Source of the DNA: Ctena decussata
Lineage: Eukaryota; Mollusca; Bivalvia; Lucinida; Lucinidae
Length of the DNA stretch: 64,000 nt
Direction of reading: 5' to 3'
NCBI GenBank assembly: GCA_963989385.1
Contig: OZ022499.1
Coordinates: 102,780,786-102,844,785 of the forward strand
Below are positions 1 through 11,172 of the stretch, in pieces; position 1 is the stretch's first letter, and each line of letters starts with the position of its first letter. The translations under genes were made by a program, and so were the position numbers. The notes under the pieces are model-generated. The model was not told the origin of the DNA. It did no database searches and saw nothing but the letters and a program-made list of their open reading frames with translations.

Positions 1-661
1 TTTACCTGCACAAACCCCATACCTTACAATGCAAAAAAGTGAAGGAAATGACTAAGTTGAAAAGGCCATTTTTCTGTCAAAATTATTTCTAGAGCCATCA
101 AAAACCCATATGCATTATATCATAATTCAATATGTCAGTAATATGTAAGCAAATTTTCAAGAAAGATTCATTGAAATCTGTGGAAACACAAACTCTATAC
201 CATAAAATGCAAACAAATGCCTAAAATGATTAATTTCAAAAGGCTGTAATTCGGTCAAAAATAATTCAAGGCTTATCAAAAGCCCACATGCACACCTTAA
301 ACATGTCCAAAATATTTATGCAAAGTTTGAAAAAGAGCCACTGAAAACTGTGGAAGGAGTTGATTACATAAACTCCATACCCTACAATTCAAAAAATTGT
401 CCAAAATGACTAAGTTCAAAAGGTTGTAATTCTGTCAAAATTTATTCCAGCTCTATTAAAAATCCACATGCACAGATTTAATCTGTCCACAATATGTTTG
501 CAAAGTATGAAAAAGATCCGTTAGAAACTGAGAGAGGAGTTGATTACACAAACTCTATACCGTAAAGTGTGACGAACGGACGGACAGACCAAGTCAGATG
601 GACGGACGAACAGACAGACAGAAGCAATCTTAATGCTCCCTGACTGTCGTCACAGGGGCAT
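1..661 (-). mobile_element. Pearl/Helentron-like non-autonomous repeat (cut by window edge)
   Basis: About three monomers of roughly 180 bases recur; each contains 'aactccatacc' or a variant, followed by 'tcaaaaggttgtaattctgtc'. An ACGG-rich microsatellite follows at about 571-625. The stretch then ends in an inverted pair, 'atgctccctg' facing 'caggggcat', and an A run. Read on the minus strand this is a T run, a short hairpin starting ATGCCCCTG, a (CCGT)-type microsatellite and tandem monomers, the layout shared by several other families in this window. No coding capacity is seen. The far end lies outside the window. Confidence 0.6.
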
Positions 662-1774
662 AAAAATGTCTAACAGGAAACTGTACAGTTCCTGTAACAG
701 TACCAGACTACATGTACCGGTTCTATCTACTTAAAAACTTTCAAAATTTGGGATTCTCATGCATTTTCGTTTTTTCTTTTCTTTTAACCATTTCACTTTG
801 ATGTTTAGTTAGTGTTACAAGCCATATTAGGCCGGCAACAATTGCAGAACTTGTATAATTCACCAAAAACGTACCAAAATGAACTGGAAATACAAAAAAA
901 AAAAAAAAAAAAAAAATGTGGAAAATAGCCTTTCAATAACTAATTGTTTGTACAGCTATACAAACAGTACCAAATATGTTTTTGCTCACAAGTACCTAAT
1001 AGGTTAAATTGATTAAAGGAACTCTTTTTGTGTAGAAAACCTAACCATGATGTGCATATCAAACATTTATATTTAGATATGCCATTCTGAAGGGAACTAT
1101 TAGAAACTATTAATACATATAAATTTCTAACATCCTCATAAAACATATACATGTGACATGCCGGAAATACCATTGAAAGCACTTGTTAACACCAGTGTGT
1201 AGAGGAATTTACATGGACAGGCTTATCTACAATGGGGGATTTTCATAAAAAAAATCATTTTTTTTGGTTGCTGCATTCTAATGATGAGGCTCTGGGACAT
1301 CTAGCAGGTACTGTTACATGGCTAAATATATACTTGAAGTTGAACTGTGGCATTCTGATGTTTAGTTGTAGGCTTTGGATTTTCAGCGAAATAAGAACTT
1401 ATACGTGGCTTGTTGAATTTCTTCGAAAGTGCCCTTCTTATACATACACTAACCTATGACTGCAGCCTAAAAGAAAGTGTGATACAAGCCCCTGTGACAA
1501 GGACAGCTACGGAACCGTAAAGAAAAATTGATTAAATTGGATAATAGCTGCGGATTAACTTGACATCGTGTTGATCAATTCTAATCAAGGTATTGTGTCT
1601 GGTCAGAATAAACAAACCAGTTTAAAGAGGTGTCAAACCGTATTCTATCGATTCCTTATGCAAAAACTTGTTGTTTGTCGCTGCTATAAACAATCTAAAA
1701 AATGACTCACTGTTAGCGAAAATGAAAGAAGAGGAAAAAATCACGGAAAAACAGGGCGAAGTCGACTTTGCTTT
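662..1774. other. Non-coding stretch, no recognised gene
   Basis: Mostly unique-looking A+T-rich sequence. It has a 23-base A run at about 894-916 and several short open frames with no recognisable domain. I see no RNA gene or clear transposon end here. Confidence 0.5.
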
Positions 1775-2845
1775 CAGGGCTCTCGATCACCGAAATTTGG
1801 GGCCGAAATTCGGCCCCATTCCCAATGCCAAAAAGTATGTTTTTTTCCCAATTCCAGACGAAAAATTCCCAATCTGACTAAGCCTGTTTGGTCCAAGAAT
1901 ACTGCAGTTGCATCAATGCAAAATGTATTAAAAACCACCTAAAACTAATAATGTAACCATAATTTATAACTTTAAAAATCGGGAAGCGATTTCATTTTCA
2001 ATCACGATCGTCATGTTTTGTTACTGGAAAGTGGTACCGGGTTTTATCCTACTCTTAGAGTTACTTCCCTTTCATTAGAGGGCGAATAGCCTAGCGATTT
2101 TCGCTGCAATATTTTAATATTTTTTTAGCTTCAAGGGCCAATATTGTGGTGGTGAACAATATTTTGACTTATTCTTGAATTTAAAGCCTTCCAATGCTAA
2201 AATTTGATCGGAGTTTTCACCTATTGTGGATGATTCTGCTGTATTTGAGTTTCGTACCTGAATCGATTTTTACAGACATTTTCGGCCATATCCAAAATCA
2301 TAAACAGGATTACCGGGACATCCAAGAGTTAGTATAGTGATAGTGACATACCATGGGTGTTTTGTACTTGCAGGACTGAAAGTTTTGTCATGTTCTGCAT
2401 TGTGACAGTCCACTTTCTCTCAACTTCACATTATGCTTAAGTTCACAGATGCTTCAAACCTAGAGTGTTATACTGTTGTTATATTGAAACATATTTTTGC
2501 TAGGTCCCAGTCTTGTCTCCAGTTTGAGAGTGGCAAGATAGGGAAGTTGCCAGTTCAAAGGAAAGAAAGAAAGACTCAAAACACAAAAATAGTTTTGTTA
2601 TTATCTAATATCCCAATTATTTGATTAAGTTTATTATGATTCACTATCTGCTAGATCTATGTCTGCTTATACTGACTGGATTCCTCTGAAAATATAACAA
2701 TACTATATGTGAGTTGTGTTGGTCTGACAATGAAAACTTCACGCATACAACAATGAAAATTTTCCCAATTTTAGACAATACAACGCTATTTTTCCCAATT
2801 CTAAAGGCCCCGGCCCCATTCCCAAAAAGGGGTGTGAGAGCCCTG
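1775..2845. mobile_element. hAT-like non-autonomous DNA transposon
   Basis: It begins 'cagggctctcgatcaccg' and ends with the inverted partner 'ggtgtgagagccctg', a 10-base perfect terminal inverted repeat (cagggctctc). Both ends are flanked by 'gcttt' (1770-1774 and 2846-2850). A 'cggccccattcccaa' motif occurs near both ends, but in direct orientation. There is no transposase ORF. The CAGGG terminus suggests the hAT superfamily, although the visible duplication is 5 bases and not 8, so the superfamily is tentative. Confidence 0.6.
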
Positions 2846-3137
2846 GCTTTTTTGGCTTCTTAGGGAGAAGTGGTAGGCCATAAGGCGACTGTCACCCAAA
2901 TTGCCCTGTTGGCTTGGAACTGTAGAAGAGAAGGGGCTGATCTACCAGAGACTTCAAAGCCTTTACCCAACTCAGACTGGATATTCGTCCTTGAACTAAT
3001 ACCAACATAAGCTGGGCACTGCCATGTCAAGTAAGTGTGAAGGTGTAGAAGAGAGACTACAACACATTATCTTCTGCATGGTTCCCTCCATTATCTCAAA
3101 TTATCTCAGAAGTATTTAGAAAAATATTTAACTAAAG

Positions 3138-3957
3138 CAAGTGAGCAGAGGCTCACGTATACCCCCGACCGGTGCCACCACCTATAAAAGCTACTTTACC
3201 ACAAAATTCCAATGCCAATGTTATACATGTACAAAATTCAAAGTTTGTGACCTTGACCTCATGTCAGCAGCAGCATCCATATATGTAAACTAGTATGAAA
3301 TAAACCTAGTCATGTATCATTAAGCTCCACTCAAGTATATTAGAACTATAACCCAAAACTATACAATAAATGGCTAAGTCCTAGTTATTGACCCTAGGCC
3401 CCACCCATGAGCCTGACCCTGCAGTTAAGCTAGTCGAGATCAAAAGTACTGCTATATCATGAACCAAATATGGAAGAAATCTTCAATGCAGTTAAAGAGA
3501 TATGAGCCATCAAAAAGGTTGAACGCAAAACTTCGACATAATGAAAACGCCTAAGTCCTAATCACTGACCCTTGGCCCCATCCTGGGGCATGGCCCAGGG
3601 CCTAAGTAGTTTACACTGAAGGTAATGCTATAGAGATATCATGAACCAAATATGAAAAGAATCTGATGCGTAGTTACAGAGATATGAGCAATCAAAAAAG
3701 GTTTAAGTCCTAATTACTGACCCTTGGCCCCACCCTGGGGCATGGCCCAGAGGCTAAGGTAGTTTACATTGAAGGTAATGCTATAGAGATATCATGAACC
3801 AAATATGAAAAGAATCTGATGTGTAGATACAGAGATACACATGTATGAGCAATCAAAAAAGGTTTAACGCAAAACTTTGACGTAAAATTGACGAACGGAC
3901 GGACGAATGAACAGACGTACGAATGGACGGAATGACAAAAACTATATACCCCCATAT
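3138..3957 (-). mobile_element. Pearl/Helentron-like non-autonomous repeat
   Basis: Tandem monomers of about 180 bases contain 'gaccctaggccccaccc' or variants, 'atatcatgaaccaaatatg' and 'agagatatgagc'. An ACGG-type microsatellite follows at 3891-3930 and then 'tatacccccatat'. On the minus strand the element ends in the palindrome 'gtgagcctctgctcac' followed by CTTG and T bases. It is non-coding. Confidence 0.6.
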
Positions 3958-5184
3958 AAAAAAAAGTGGTTAGACATGTTTTTTTAACTGGTTTATAGTG
4001 GTTTGTGGAGATTTTGGGGTGGTTTGCGGTATTTCAATGTTCCCCAGAGAGAGTAACAACAGGAAGACTCAGCCTCACAAGTCCACTAGCAGCTATATTT
4101 CCCAGACCTGTTTACTCTCAGACTTCGCCATGTGTAGTCAGGAAGGCAGCTAAGCGTATTTTACAGTACTTACGTGTAGTCCAAGCATGTGGTGGGGGGA
4201 GGGGGGGAGGGGGTGTATTTTTTTTTAAATTTGACAAATTTGACATAGTGGTTTCTAGCCTAGGCTGTTTTTCTTTTTTTAAAATCGGGTTTTCATAGGT
4301 ACAATGTATGAGTAAGGCAGAAATGAGAGAAATAGGTGGGGATGGCAACTATGACTCATCTTTGGCAAGTGCCAGCGTTCACAGTACCACTCTTTTCCAT
4401 CCTAATAGATAGTAAGGAAATATTTAAACACACCTCAATAATCTCTGTCAGTTAATGAATTTATTTTCACAGGATAAATTATACATCTGTAATGATGCTC
4501 AATAATAATATTCTGACTTCTTCATTGCAGCCCAGTGCTCCAGATAAGATTTTCATGTAATGAGTAATGTACTGACTGATTTGAAAAAAAAGAGTAACGA
4601 GAAATTTTAATGAGTAACAGCTTATATATTTTATTTCCTTTCACATTCTTGTGGAGAACTGTTGTGCACATGTCATAGTTATCTTTAAATCCTGTTAAAA
4701 CAATATCAGGGCTCAAATCATGAAGAAGTAGGCCTACCTGATGATAGTTTATGATAATTTTCAGTATTGGCTTAAAATATGCATCATGACATTAGAATTA
4801 CTCTTCCAAGGCAATTCTTATGAGAGACTGCAGGGATACAGCTTTTGCCAGCCTTTTATCGTTTTATCTGTAACTTTTGAACCGACATGCTCCCGACCAG
4901 TCTCTTTCAATTAGATTATAAATTCGCACAGCAGTAATTAAACAACCGATTCGGCAGAGATCGGCGCTTGGTTTGGTGTCAGGAACTTTAAGATACTCGC
5001 GCCTGAAGATTCAGGGACAGTTTTTCGTGGCCGATCACATTTTTGACTCATTTCATCCTTTAAATCGATGATTTTCAATTAACTTTCGTTTTTGCACAGG
5101 TAGTTATTGATTGTCAAAACGTCGGCTTACGCCAATTTCAGTTGGCTTATCCAGACGGGTACACAGTTAATTCAGTGAAATATA
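3958..5184. other. Non-coding stretch
   Basis: No gene is recognised. A G-rich tract lies at about 4191-4214. The open frames on both strands at 4005-4348 overlap this low-complexity tract and show no domain. Confidence 0.4.
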
Positions 5185-5776
5185 CTCAACCGAAATAAAA
5201 ACGCAACACCTAATTTTGCAAATAGTTCATAGATTCTGTCATATGCAGATCATTTTCAGTTTAATTTCTTAAGTCAACGGGGATTAATGCTTATTGTCCC
5301 AGAAATTCAGTTATGTTGATGAAATGCTTCACGCTTGAGAGAGCACTACCGATATATACCCGATTTTCAAAAGTCTCAGCTAGGGATATATCTGCCAAGG
5401 CGCTTGGAATTTTGCATGCTTATGTAAGCCTGCAGTAGGAAGCCAAATATTTCCATTACCACCCATCAATGATTTTTAGACTTGTAAAAAGAGTTCGGCG
5501 GACTTGGAGGACCATAGAGTATCTTAGATCCGGCGCTCGTTGCGACGCATACATCCTGTCTCGCGATATTTCGACCTCTTCTTGAGATTTTTGAAAATCG
5601 GGTTGCTATCGGTAGTGCTCTTTCAAGCGTGAATCAATTCATCAACACAACTGAATTTCTGGGACAGTAAACATTAATCCCTGCTTATTTCAGAAATCAA
5701 ACTGAAATTGATCTGCATATGACATGAGCTTTGAAATATTAGAAAAATTAGGTGTTGCGTTTCTATTTCTATTGAG
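5185..5776. mobile_element. MITE with ~195-bp inverted repeats and TA target duplication
   Basis: The left arm starts 'ctcaaccgaaataaaaacgc' and the right arm ends with its inverted partner (gcgtttctatttctattgag). Pairing continues for about 195 bases at roughly 85-90% by eye, including 'ctgtcccagaaattcag' and 'agagcactaccgat'. The element is flanked by TA on both sides, as expected for Tc1/mariner-type insertion. The spacer of about 190 bases has no ORF, so the element is non-autonomous. Confidence 0.8.
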
Positions 5777-6592
5777 TATAGTTGCGGGTAAAATCTTGCG
5801 GTAATGAAAAAAACAATAACTAGTCCAGGCATTATTCAGATCGACCTCTGACCTCAAAATTGACAGGCTAAGAATGAAAACAAAAATGTGTTTTCGTTGT
5901 ATTACACTCGGAAAAAATGATAAATGCGTATCCAGGATTTCATTTTCGTACCTGGTACGTACTATTTTTCAAGTACATGTGTATTCAGGTGGATTATTTT
6001 CGTAATTTACGCCTAACGCATGCTTATCTGGAGCACTGCAGCCATTGACTCAGTTCTGATCAACTTTTTTGATCGCAAAAACACATTACAATGAAGTGTA
6101 GCTGACAAAATCAGTTCGATATCATGATATAAAATCAACAGACCATGACTAATATTCCCATTGTTGAACTTCTCTTGAAGATTAGAGACTGGCAATTACA
6201 CATGCAGCATAATTTGATTGTTTGTTTGCAGTAAAATGCACTGTCTGTGTCAAATAGACGCTTTACTTAGGGGCCAAAACGTCCAAATATGGTCCAAAAT
6301 CACAGGAAAAGGACTGAAAACAGGATATGCAATCTTGCGTAGTTTCAGATGGTTGAAAGGTAGAGCGTATTTTTAAGCTAAAAAGCAAAGAAAATACGCC
6401 AAAGTCGTAGTTGTAAACAGGTCTGATTTCCTAAATAAAGTCTTACAGGAGAGAAATGTTATAACTGAGACTAAAACACACGAGATAAAACATAACATTA
6501 GAGACATCCACTGATGTATTATATCCTCATTATTTCTTACTCCGTGAGGAGGTGTGCCGAGACAGGCAGAATTTATGACAACGTTGTAGCGA
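5777..6592. other. Non-coding stretch
   Basis: No gene, RNA gene or transposon end recognised. Confidence 0.4.
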
Positions 6593-6768
6593 ATGTGTAT
6601 AAATACCACTACTAGCGCCTCGCTGTAGAAGCATGCTTTTATGGCGATGTGGTTAGAGTTGTGGACTATTGTTGCAAGTTAAGCAATGTTTAGCTCGGTA
6701 AGTACCTGGATGGGTGACGACGGTTAAGCCGCTTGGTGCGGTGATTGGGTATCAAGGTTTACTACAGA
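6593..6768 (+). repeat. Composite Pol III-type repeat with tRNA A-box-like and 5S rRNA-like sequence
   Basis: Bases 6635-6663 (gcttttatggcgatgtggttagag) closely resemble the A-box region in the LTRs of the TRIM at 10910-11321, and the upstream 'gcctcgctgtagaagc' matches that LTR too. From about 6673 the sequence instead follows the internal control region of metazoan 5S rRNA: 'gcaagttaagcaatg', then 'ggtaagtacctggatgggt' at about 6697-6715. It lacks the 5S 5' half, so it is not a 5S gene. It could be a 5S-derived SINE or a solo LTR of a Cassandra-like TRIM relative. Confidence 0.55.
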
Positions 6769-7095
6769 GTGCAAATATTAGTAGGCAGCCACAACATTTA
6801 ACTAATATCATAAAACAAAATACATCTTGTACAGGGTGCACGACATTTCGTCTAAACCCATTTCGTCTAAAGGCCATTTCGTCTAACGACCATTTTGTCT
6901 AAATGACATTTTGTCTAAATGACATTTGGTCTAATAGACATTTCGTCGAATGGACATTTTGTATTTTTGGACAATTTGTCTCAAAAATTGGCCGGGTGCG
7001 ACATTTGGTCGAAAATTTTTTTAAGATTTTTTAGATGAAATGTCGCACCTGAAAGAAAAATCCAAAGACAGCGTAGAAAGCAACTACCAGAGCTG

Positions 7096-7365
7096 GTGAA
7101 AAGTCTTCTTGACCTGGACTTGTCCCTTTGTAAGACTGCTAAATGGGAGAGCTTTGTGTTAAGCTACAAAACTATTGAAGCAGATGAAAAGATTTGGGTC
7201 ATTATTCTTGACACTGATTCAGATTTTAAGTATTTGGCCAAGAGTACACTATTGTATGGTGACGGAACCTTCTCCATAGCACCAGTACACTTCTATCAAC
7301 TATATACAATACATGGCGTTGTGCTTGGTTACCTGCATGTGATTGGCTATAACTCAAGCTACTAA
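7096..7365 (+). pseudogene. MULE transposase fragment
   Basis: An 89-codon open frame. Its C-terminal half contains LLYGDGTFSIAP followed by FYQLYTIHG, the conserved start of the MULE DDE domain, where the aspartate in DGTF is the first catalytic residue in this family. The remaining catalytic residues and the C-terminal zinc-binding region are absent: the frame stops at 7363-7365 and unrelated sequence follows. Full MULE transposases are several hundred residues, so this is a remnant. It lies inside the 6834-10834 inverted-repeat pair, in the expected orientation. The product would be inactive. Confidence 0.7.
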
Positions 7366-7828
7366 ACTACTGGACAATTCAATGTCTTTGAATTGATATG
7401 TGAATAAAACTATGTTCCAAAAATATTTGCCTTATAAATTATGTTTTAGATTAATCCGAGCCTTCTCTGACTGAAAAAGCCTTTTTATAATTTTGATTGG
7501 CGGCTTATTAACGTCAGAGGAACGAAAGTGGTGAAAACTCTAATATTGTATTTCCCACAGATGCCCTTGGTTTCTGGTTGAATTTCTATTGCGTATTATG
7601 TTGCAGTTATATGTAAACTTTGCAATCCTATCAAAAAATACCTTTTGATGACTCGGCACAGTAATTCAATGTGATACCCCGTCTAAAAGCAGATAAATAA
7701 CAATTTTTTTAGAGCGAGTCGAGATTTGTAACATATCTCCGCCATTATTGTTTTTGTTGACAGATCGCGTGAGGTCAGTCCGGTGTTTATAAGAAAAAAT
7801 ACTATCGGTCACTTTATCCGTTTCGTAG

Positions 7829-8010
7829 GGGGTCCGTGGAAACACCCCAAAACACCCCAAGCCTCTACCAAACCGCGCTAAACCAGCATCCCCAGTTTCA
7901 TATCACCACCCTGTCCCCTCCACACATACACCAACACCGCTTCCACCCATCCCAAACAGTATTTATATAGATTCAAAATAAAAAGAACACTTTAATAAGT
8001 GTTTACCCAT
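7829..8010 (+). repeat. Third copy of the GGTCCGTGGAAACACC arm
   Basis: It begins 'gggtccgtggaaacacccc' and is a close inverted match of the whole segment 10205-10372, including 'atatagattcaaaataaaa'. It may be the arm of a second, overlapping element of the same family as 8340-10372. An additional inverted pair lies between: 8103-8227 against 8524-8645. Confidence 0.6.
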
Positions 8011-8739
8011 GATATGTATGTACGTATCTCTTTTAATAACTTTGGGTTTAAATATTAACGAAAAATTAATAATCTCAGTATAATAAAGTAAATTATTTCG
8101 TACGTTTATGTATGTCACGCAGGGTGGGGCAGGGGGCGGGGGAGGAGGGGGCGACCATTTCTACCACTCCAAACCAGCCACCCTGGATACAAACTAGAAC
8201 CCCACCCCTTGCGCAGTGGCACGTATATAGGACGGAATAGACGAGTTGACCGGGCTGAATTGACCCGGATTGACCTTCTTTACAGAATTCCTTGAATGAA
8301 AGAACGAATTGTCTAAGCGCGAAACGTCCGGATTTGTGACGGTCCGTGGAAACACCCCAAAACATCACAAACCACCCCAAACCACTTTCATACCACCCAA
8401 ACCAGCCTCCCTGGGTACAAACTAGAACCCCATCCCCTCCCGCACCAAGACACCAACATCTCAGGTCAATTGGCGAGTATAATTCAGCCTATAATTTCTT
8501 TTCTCCCCTCCCTTTCTCGTTCTTTAAATTAATGTGCCGCTGCGCTAGGGGTAGGGTTCTAGTTGTATCCAGGGTGGCTGGTTTGGGAGGGGGATGTATA
8601 AATGGTCGTCCCCCCCCCCTCCTCTAACCCTGCGTGACATACAAAAATGTACAAAATAATTGACTTAATTATTATTATACTGTGATTATTATTTTTGTTA
8701 ATACTTAAACTCGAAGTTACATACATATATATCATGGGG

Positions 8740-10205
8740 CTTTCTTTCTTTCTACCTTTACTGTCCTCGGTCAACTTTGACCATGATGACAGGTTTCTGG
8801 TGTGGCGCATAAGTTGTCACAAAAAAAAAATAAATAAAAAATAAATAAATAAATGATTTTGAGACAAAGCCACCAGCAGATTAAAACTATTTACAAGAAG
8901 TCCTCAGGGGCAGGCATTCCATGCCTAACCTCTGCTCTACCCTAGGATATTAAATTTTGGCCTTAAACCCATCAACTGTCTCCGAAAAGACAGCTTCGGT
9001 TGTAAGGCCATTCCAAGTTGCAATTGTCCTGGGGAAAAAAAGAATTCTTAAAACCGTCCGTGTAAGCGTTTAGACGGTGGTACTGGAATGGATGGGACCT
9101 AGTTCTCCTGCTCCCTTCACCGACCTCAGATAGGTACTTATTCTTATCTACAATGGCAAGATTATTATGAATTTTGTAGAATAGAGACAGAGAAGCCTGC
9201 TGTTGTCTTTCCTGCAGGTCTGGCCATTGGAGTTCTTCTAACATTTCTCCCACATGGCTTTGATTGCGCCAGCGCCTACAGGTCCAACGGGCAGCAGTCC
9301 TCTGTACTTTTTCTATTCTGTTAATATCAACTTGGTGATGGGGCATCCAAACTGGCGCTGCATATTCTAATTTGGGCCGGACCAAAGTTTTATATGCAGC
9401 AGCCTTGATTTCCTTCGATGCAAAAGTCAAGTTTCTACGAAGGAAACCCAAAGTCTTAGTAGCCTTACTGGTAATTTCATTAATGTGCTGACCCCACTCG
9501 AGGTCATCCGTAATTTCAACTCCTAAATATTTGGCTGACGATACATTCTCTAGGACTTGGTTATGCAATGTACAACCATGGATTATTTGCTTTGGAGGGG
9601 GTGCCTAGTCACCCTCATAGAGTGACATTTGGCAACATTAAATTTCATGAGCCTTGCCTCTTCCCAAAGTGTCAATTTATCTAAATCATCTTGGAGTATC
9701 TGTTGGTCTTCGGACCGTCTAATATTTCTATAGAGTACACAGTCATCAGCAAAAGGCGGACTGTGGAGCTTATGTTGTCTGGCAGGTCATTAATAAAGAT
9801 TAAGAACAGGATGGGCCCTAAAACAGAACCCTGGGGGACACCAGACAACACGGGGAGAGGGTCTGAACAGACACCATACAGAACAACTTTTTGTGTCCTT
9901 CCAGATAGCCAGGCAGAGATCCACCGGAGGATATCATTTCGGATACCATAATACTCCAGTTTATAAATCAATCGTCTATGGGGGACCTTATCAAAAGCCT
10001 TGGCAAAGTCCATAATAATGAGGTCTGTTTGTTTGTGACCTTTATTATTGGCTCTGTCTAGGTTTGCCTGCAAATCAAGAATGAACTGGACCAGTTGAGT
10101 CTCGCATGACCTACCACTTCTGAAGCCATGCTGAGACTCAACTAAAATCTTATGGTCAGATAGATGTTGCATGATTTTGCTCACGAGAATGTGCTCAAGA
10201 GGCAA
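8740..10205 (-). mobile_element. Jockey/CR1-like LINE, 5' truncated
   Basis: A minus-strand LINE fragment retains most of the reverse transcriptase and the 3' end. The 3' terminus is at about 8740, next to a (CTTT)n run on the plus strand, which reads as an AAAG-type tail. The 3' UTR is recognisable because the same sequence recurs at 12871-13165. It is inserted in the TIR element that spans 8340-10372. Confidence 0.75.
8972..10205 (-). pseudogene. LINE reverse transcriptase, frameshifted
   Basis: The frame at 9681-10205 begins with the HILVSKIMQHL block and contains FRSGRSCETQL, motif A (MDFAKAFDKVPH, catalytic D) and motif B (GVPQGSVLGP). One T appears lost just before motif C at about 9757, which turns the expected FADD box into a frameshifted read. 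The later frame at 8972-9568 carries the thumb region (KYLGVEITDDLEWG, LGFLRRNL, RPKLEYAAPVW) and nearly reaches the typical SFFP C-terminal motif before another frameshift. The endonuclease domain is missing. It resembles the Jockey/CR1 group; the clade is not resolved by eye. Confidence 0.8.
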
Positions 10206-10384
10206 TCACTTATTGAAGTACTCTTTTTATTTTGAATCTATATAGACTAGATACTGTTTGGAATGGAGTGGGAGAAGTGCTGGTGTAAGTGTGGAAGGGT
10301 GAGAGGGTGATGTGAATCCGAGGAGGCTGGTTTGGTAAAGGTTTGGGGTGGTTTGGGTGTTTCCACGGACCCGATTTGTGATGT

Positions 10385-10760
10385 TGAAATGATGTTGGAT
10401 ATTTTTACCTGTACACCGGCACGCGCAAGAACTGTCAAATCAAAACGAGGTCATCAACAAAAAGCGATATTTTTCTTTACCTCATTAAGTTCGATCAAAG
10501 ATTATTATGGTTCAAAATGGAATAAAATGTGACAAACACTGCAGAATGGTGCAAAAATGAATAAGGAATTAGCCACTGTATATCTTTTGCGCAGGTAATT
10601 GATAAAACTAACCAAAATTAGAATTTTGCTTGGCCGATCCACCGATGGATCGGCTGAATTAGAGTTTTTAAGTGCAGTATCGCTCTGGCTGCAAGACCCA
10701 ATTTTGCAGCCAGAGAAGACTCGGGTTAGTTTTAGATGAACTGTCGTTTTTGACGAAAGG
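10385..10760. other. Internal MULE sequence without recognised gene
   Basis: Between the 8340-10372 element and the right MULE arm. A short direct/inverted motif 'ccgatccaccgatggatcgg' lies at about 10633-10652. No coding signal is seen. Confidence 0.4.
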
Positions 10761-10909
10761 TCTATTAGACGAAATGGTCTATTAGACGAAATGGCTTTTA
10801 GACGAAATGGTTTTAGACGAAATGTCATGGATCCCTTGTACAAAGAGAGATTACCAAATCATTAATGATGAGGCAATAATTGCTTATGTTGGGTGGGGTA
10901 ACAAGGATG

Positions 10910-11058
10910 TGTAGTAGTGATAGGTATAAGATACACTTGTACTGCCTTGCGGTACAAGCCGGCTTTTATAGCGACGTGGTAGAGTGCGGAACTGTCACGC
11001 AGGCGGCCCGGGTTCAAGACCCGGCCGGAGCTCTTTGGTTTTTTATGAGTCCGTTACA
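10910..11058 (+). repeat. 5' LTR of TRIM, containing tRNA-Asp-like sequence
   Basis: An A-box-like region lies at about 10968-10986. 'ctgtcacgc' reads as an anticodon loop with GTC (10994-10996). A B-box core 'ggttcaagacc' lies at 11011-11021 inside a perfect 'cccggg...cccgg' T-arm. The match to eukaryotic tRNA-Asp(GTC) is strong in the 3' half; the acceptor 5' strand does not pair, so this is not a functional tRNA gene. Confidence 0.8.
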
Positions 11059-11060
11059 TC

Positions 11061-11073
11061 TGGCGCCCAACGT
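11061..11073 (+). promoter_or_regulatory. Primer-binding site of TRIM
   Basis: 'tggcgcccaacgt', two bases after the 5' LTR. It begins TGG, complementary to a tRNA 3' CCA end. Confidence 0.75.
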
Positions 11074-11172
11074 AAATGACCCATATGAGTCTCGGAGCAC
11101 ATCCGTGATTAGATTCGATTCGATGAAACTCAAATTGAGATTCGGGGACGAATCTAAAATGGAGGGGGTGTA

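Larger units (their letters stand above)
8340..10372. mobile_element. TIR element with GGTCCGTGGAAACACC ends, interrupted by a LINE
   Basis: The left end 'cggtccgtggaaacacccc' pairs with the right end (gggtgtttccacggaccc). A perfect 9-base duplication 'gatttgtga' lies at 8331-8339 and 10373-10381, which fixes the ends. Similarity between arms continues for about 100 bases ('accaccccaaacc', 'accaaaccagcctcc'). No transposase is seen, and a minus-strand LINE fills the centre. A 9-base duplication fits a MULE-type element, but the superfamily is not certain. Confidence 0.65.
6834..10834 (+). mobile_element. Mutator-like (MULE) element carrying later insertions
   Basis: The left end 'gggtgcacgacatttcgtct' and the right end (inverted) 'ggatccatgacatttcgtct' form terminal inverted repeats. 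They continue as clusters of 'catttcgtctaa' (6846-6960) and 'ttagacgaaatgg' (10760-10826). An identical 8-base flank, cttgtaca, lies at 6826-6833 and 10835-10842. A transposase fragment with the MULE 'DGTF' signature lies just inside the left end. The interior is expanded by another TIR element and a LINE. Confidence 0.7.

Noticed and set aside
1..661. CRISPR-like direct repeats
   Set aside because: Monomers are diverged, ~180 bases long and joined without spacers; the genome is eukaryotic. The same applies to the arrays at 29028, 47716, 53059 and 59140.
4005..4348. Opposing open frames with runs of G/P/S
   Set aside because: They cross a G-rich low-complexity tract and have no domain.
6673..6745. 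Candidate 5S rRNA gene
   Set aside because: Only the internal control region is similar; the 5' half and a T-run terminator are missing.
7821..8102. Possible insertion flanked by 'tttcgta' at 7821 and 8096
   Set aside because: No inverted termini at those points; the stronger pairing is between 7829-8010 and 10205-10372.
8972..10205. Retroviral or viral polymerase
   Set aside because: Motif order, thumb region and SFFP-like C terminus are of a LINE reverse transcriptase, not a virus.
10961..11031. Candidate functional tRNA-Asp gene
   Set aside because: The anticodon and T arms match, but the acceptor 5' strand does not pair and the unit is present in both LTRs of a TRIM.
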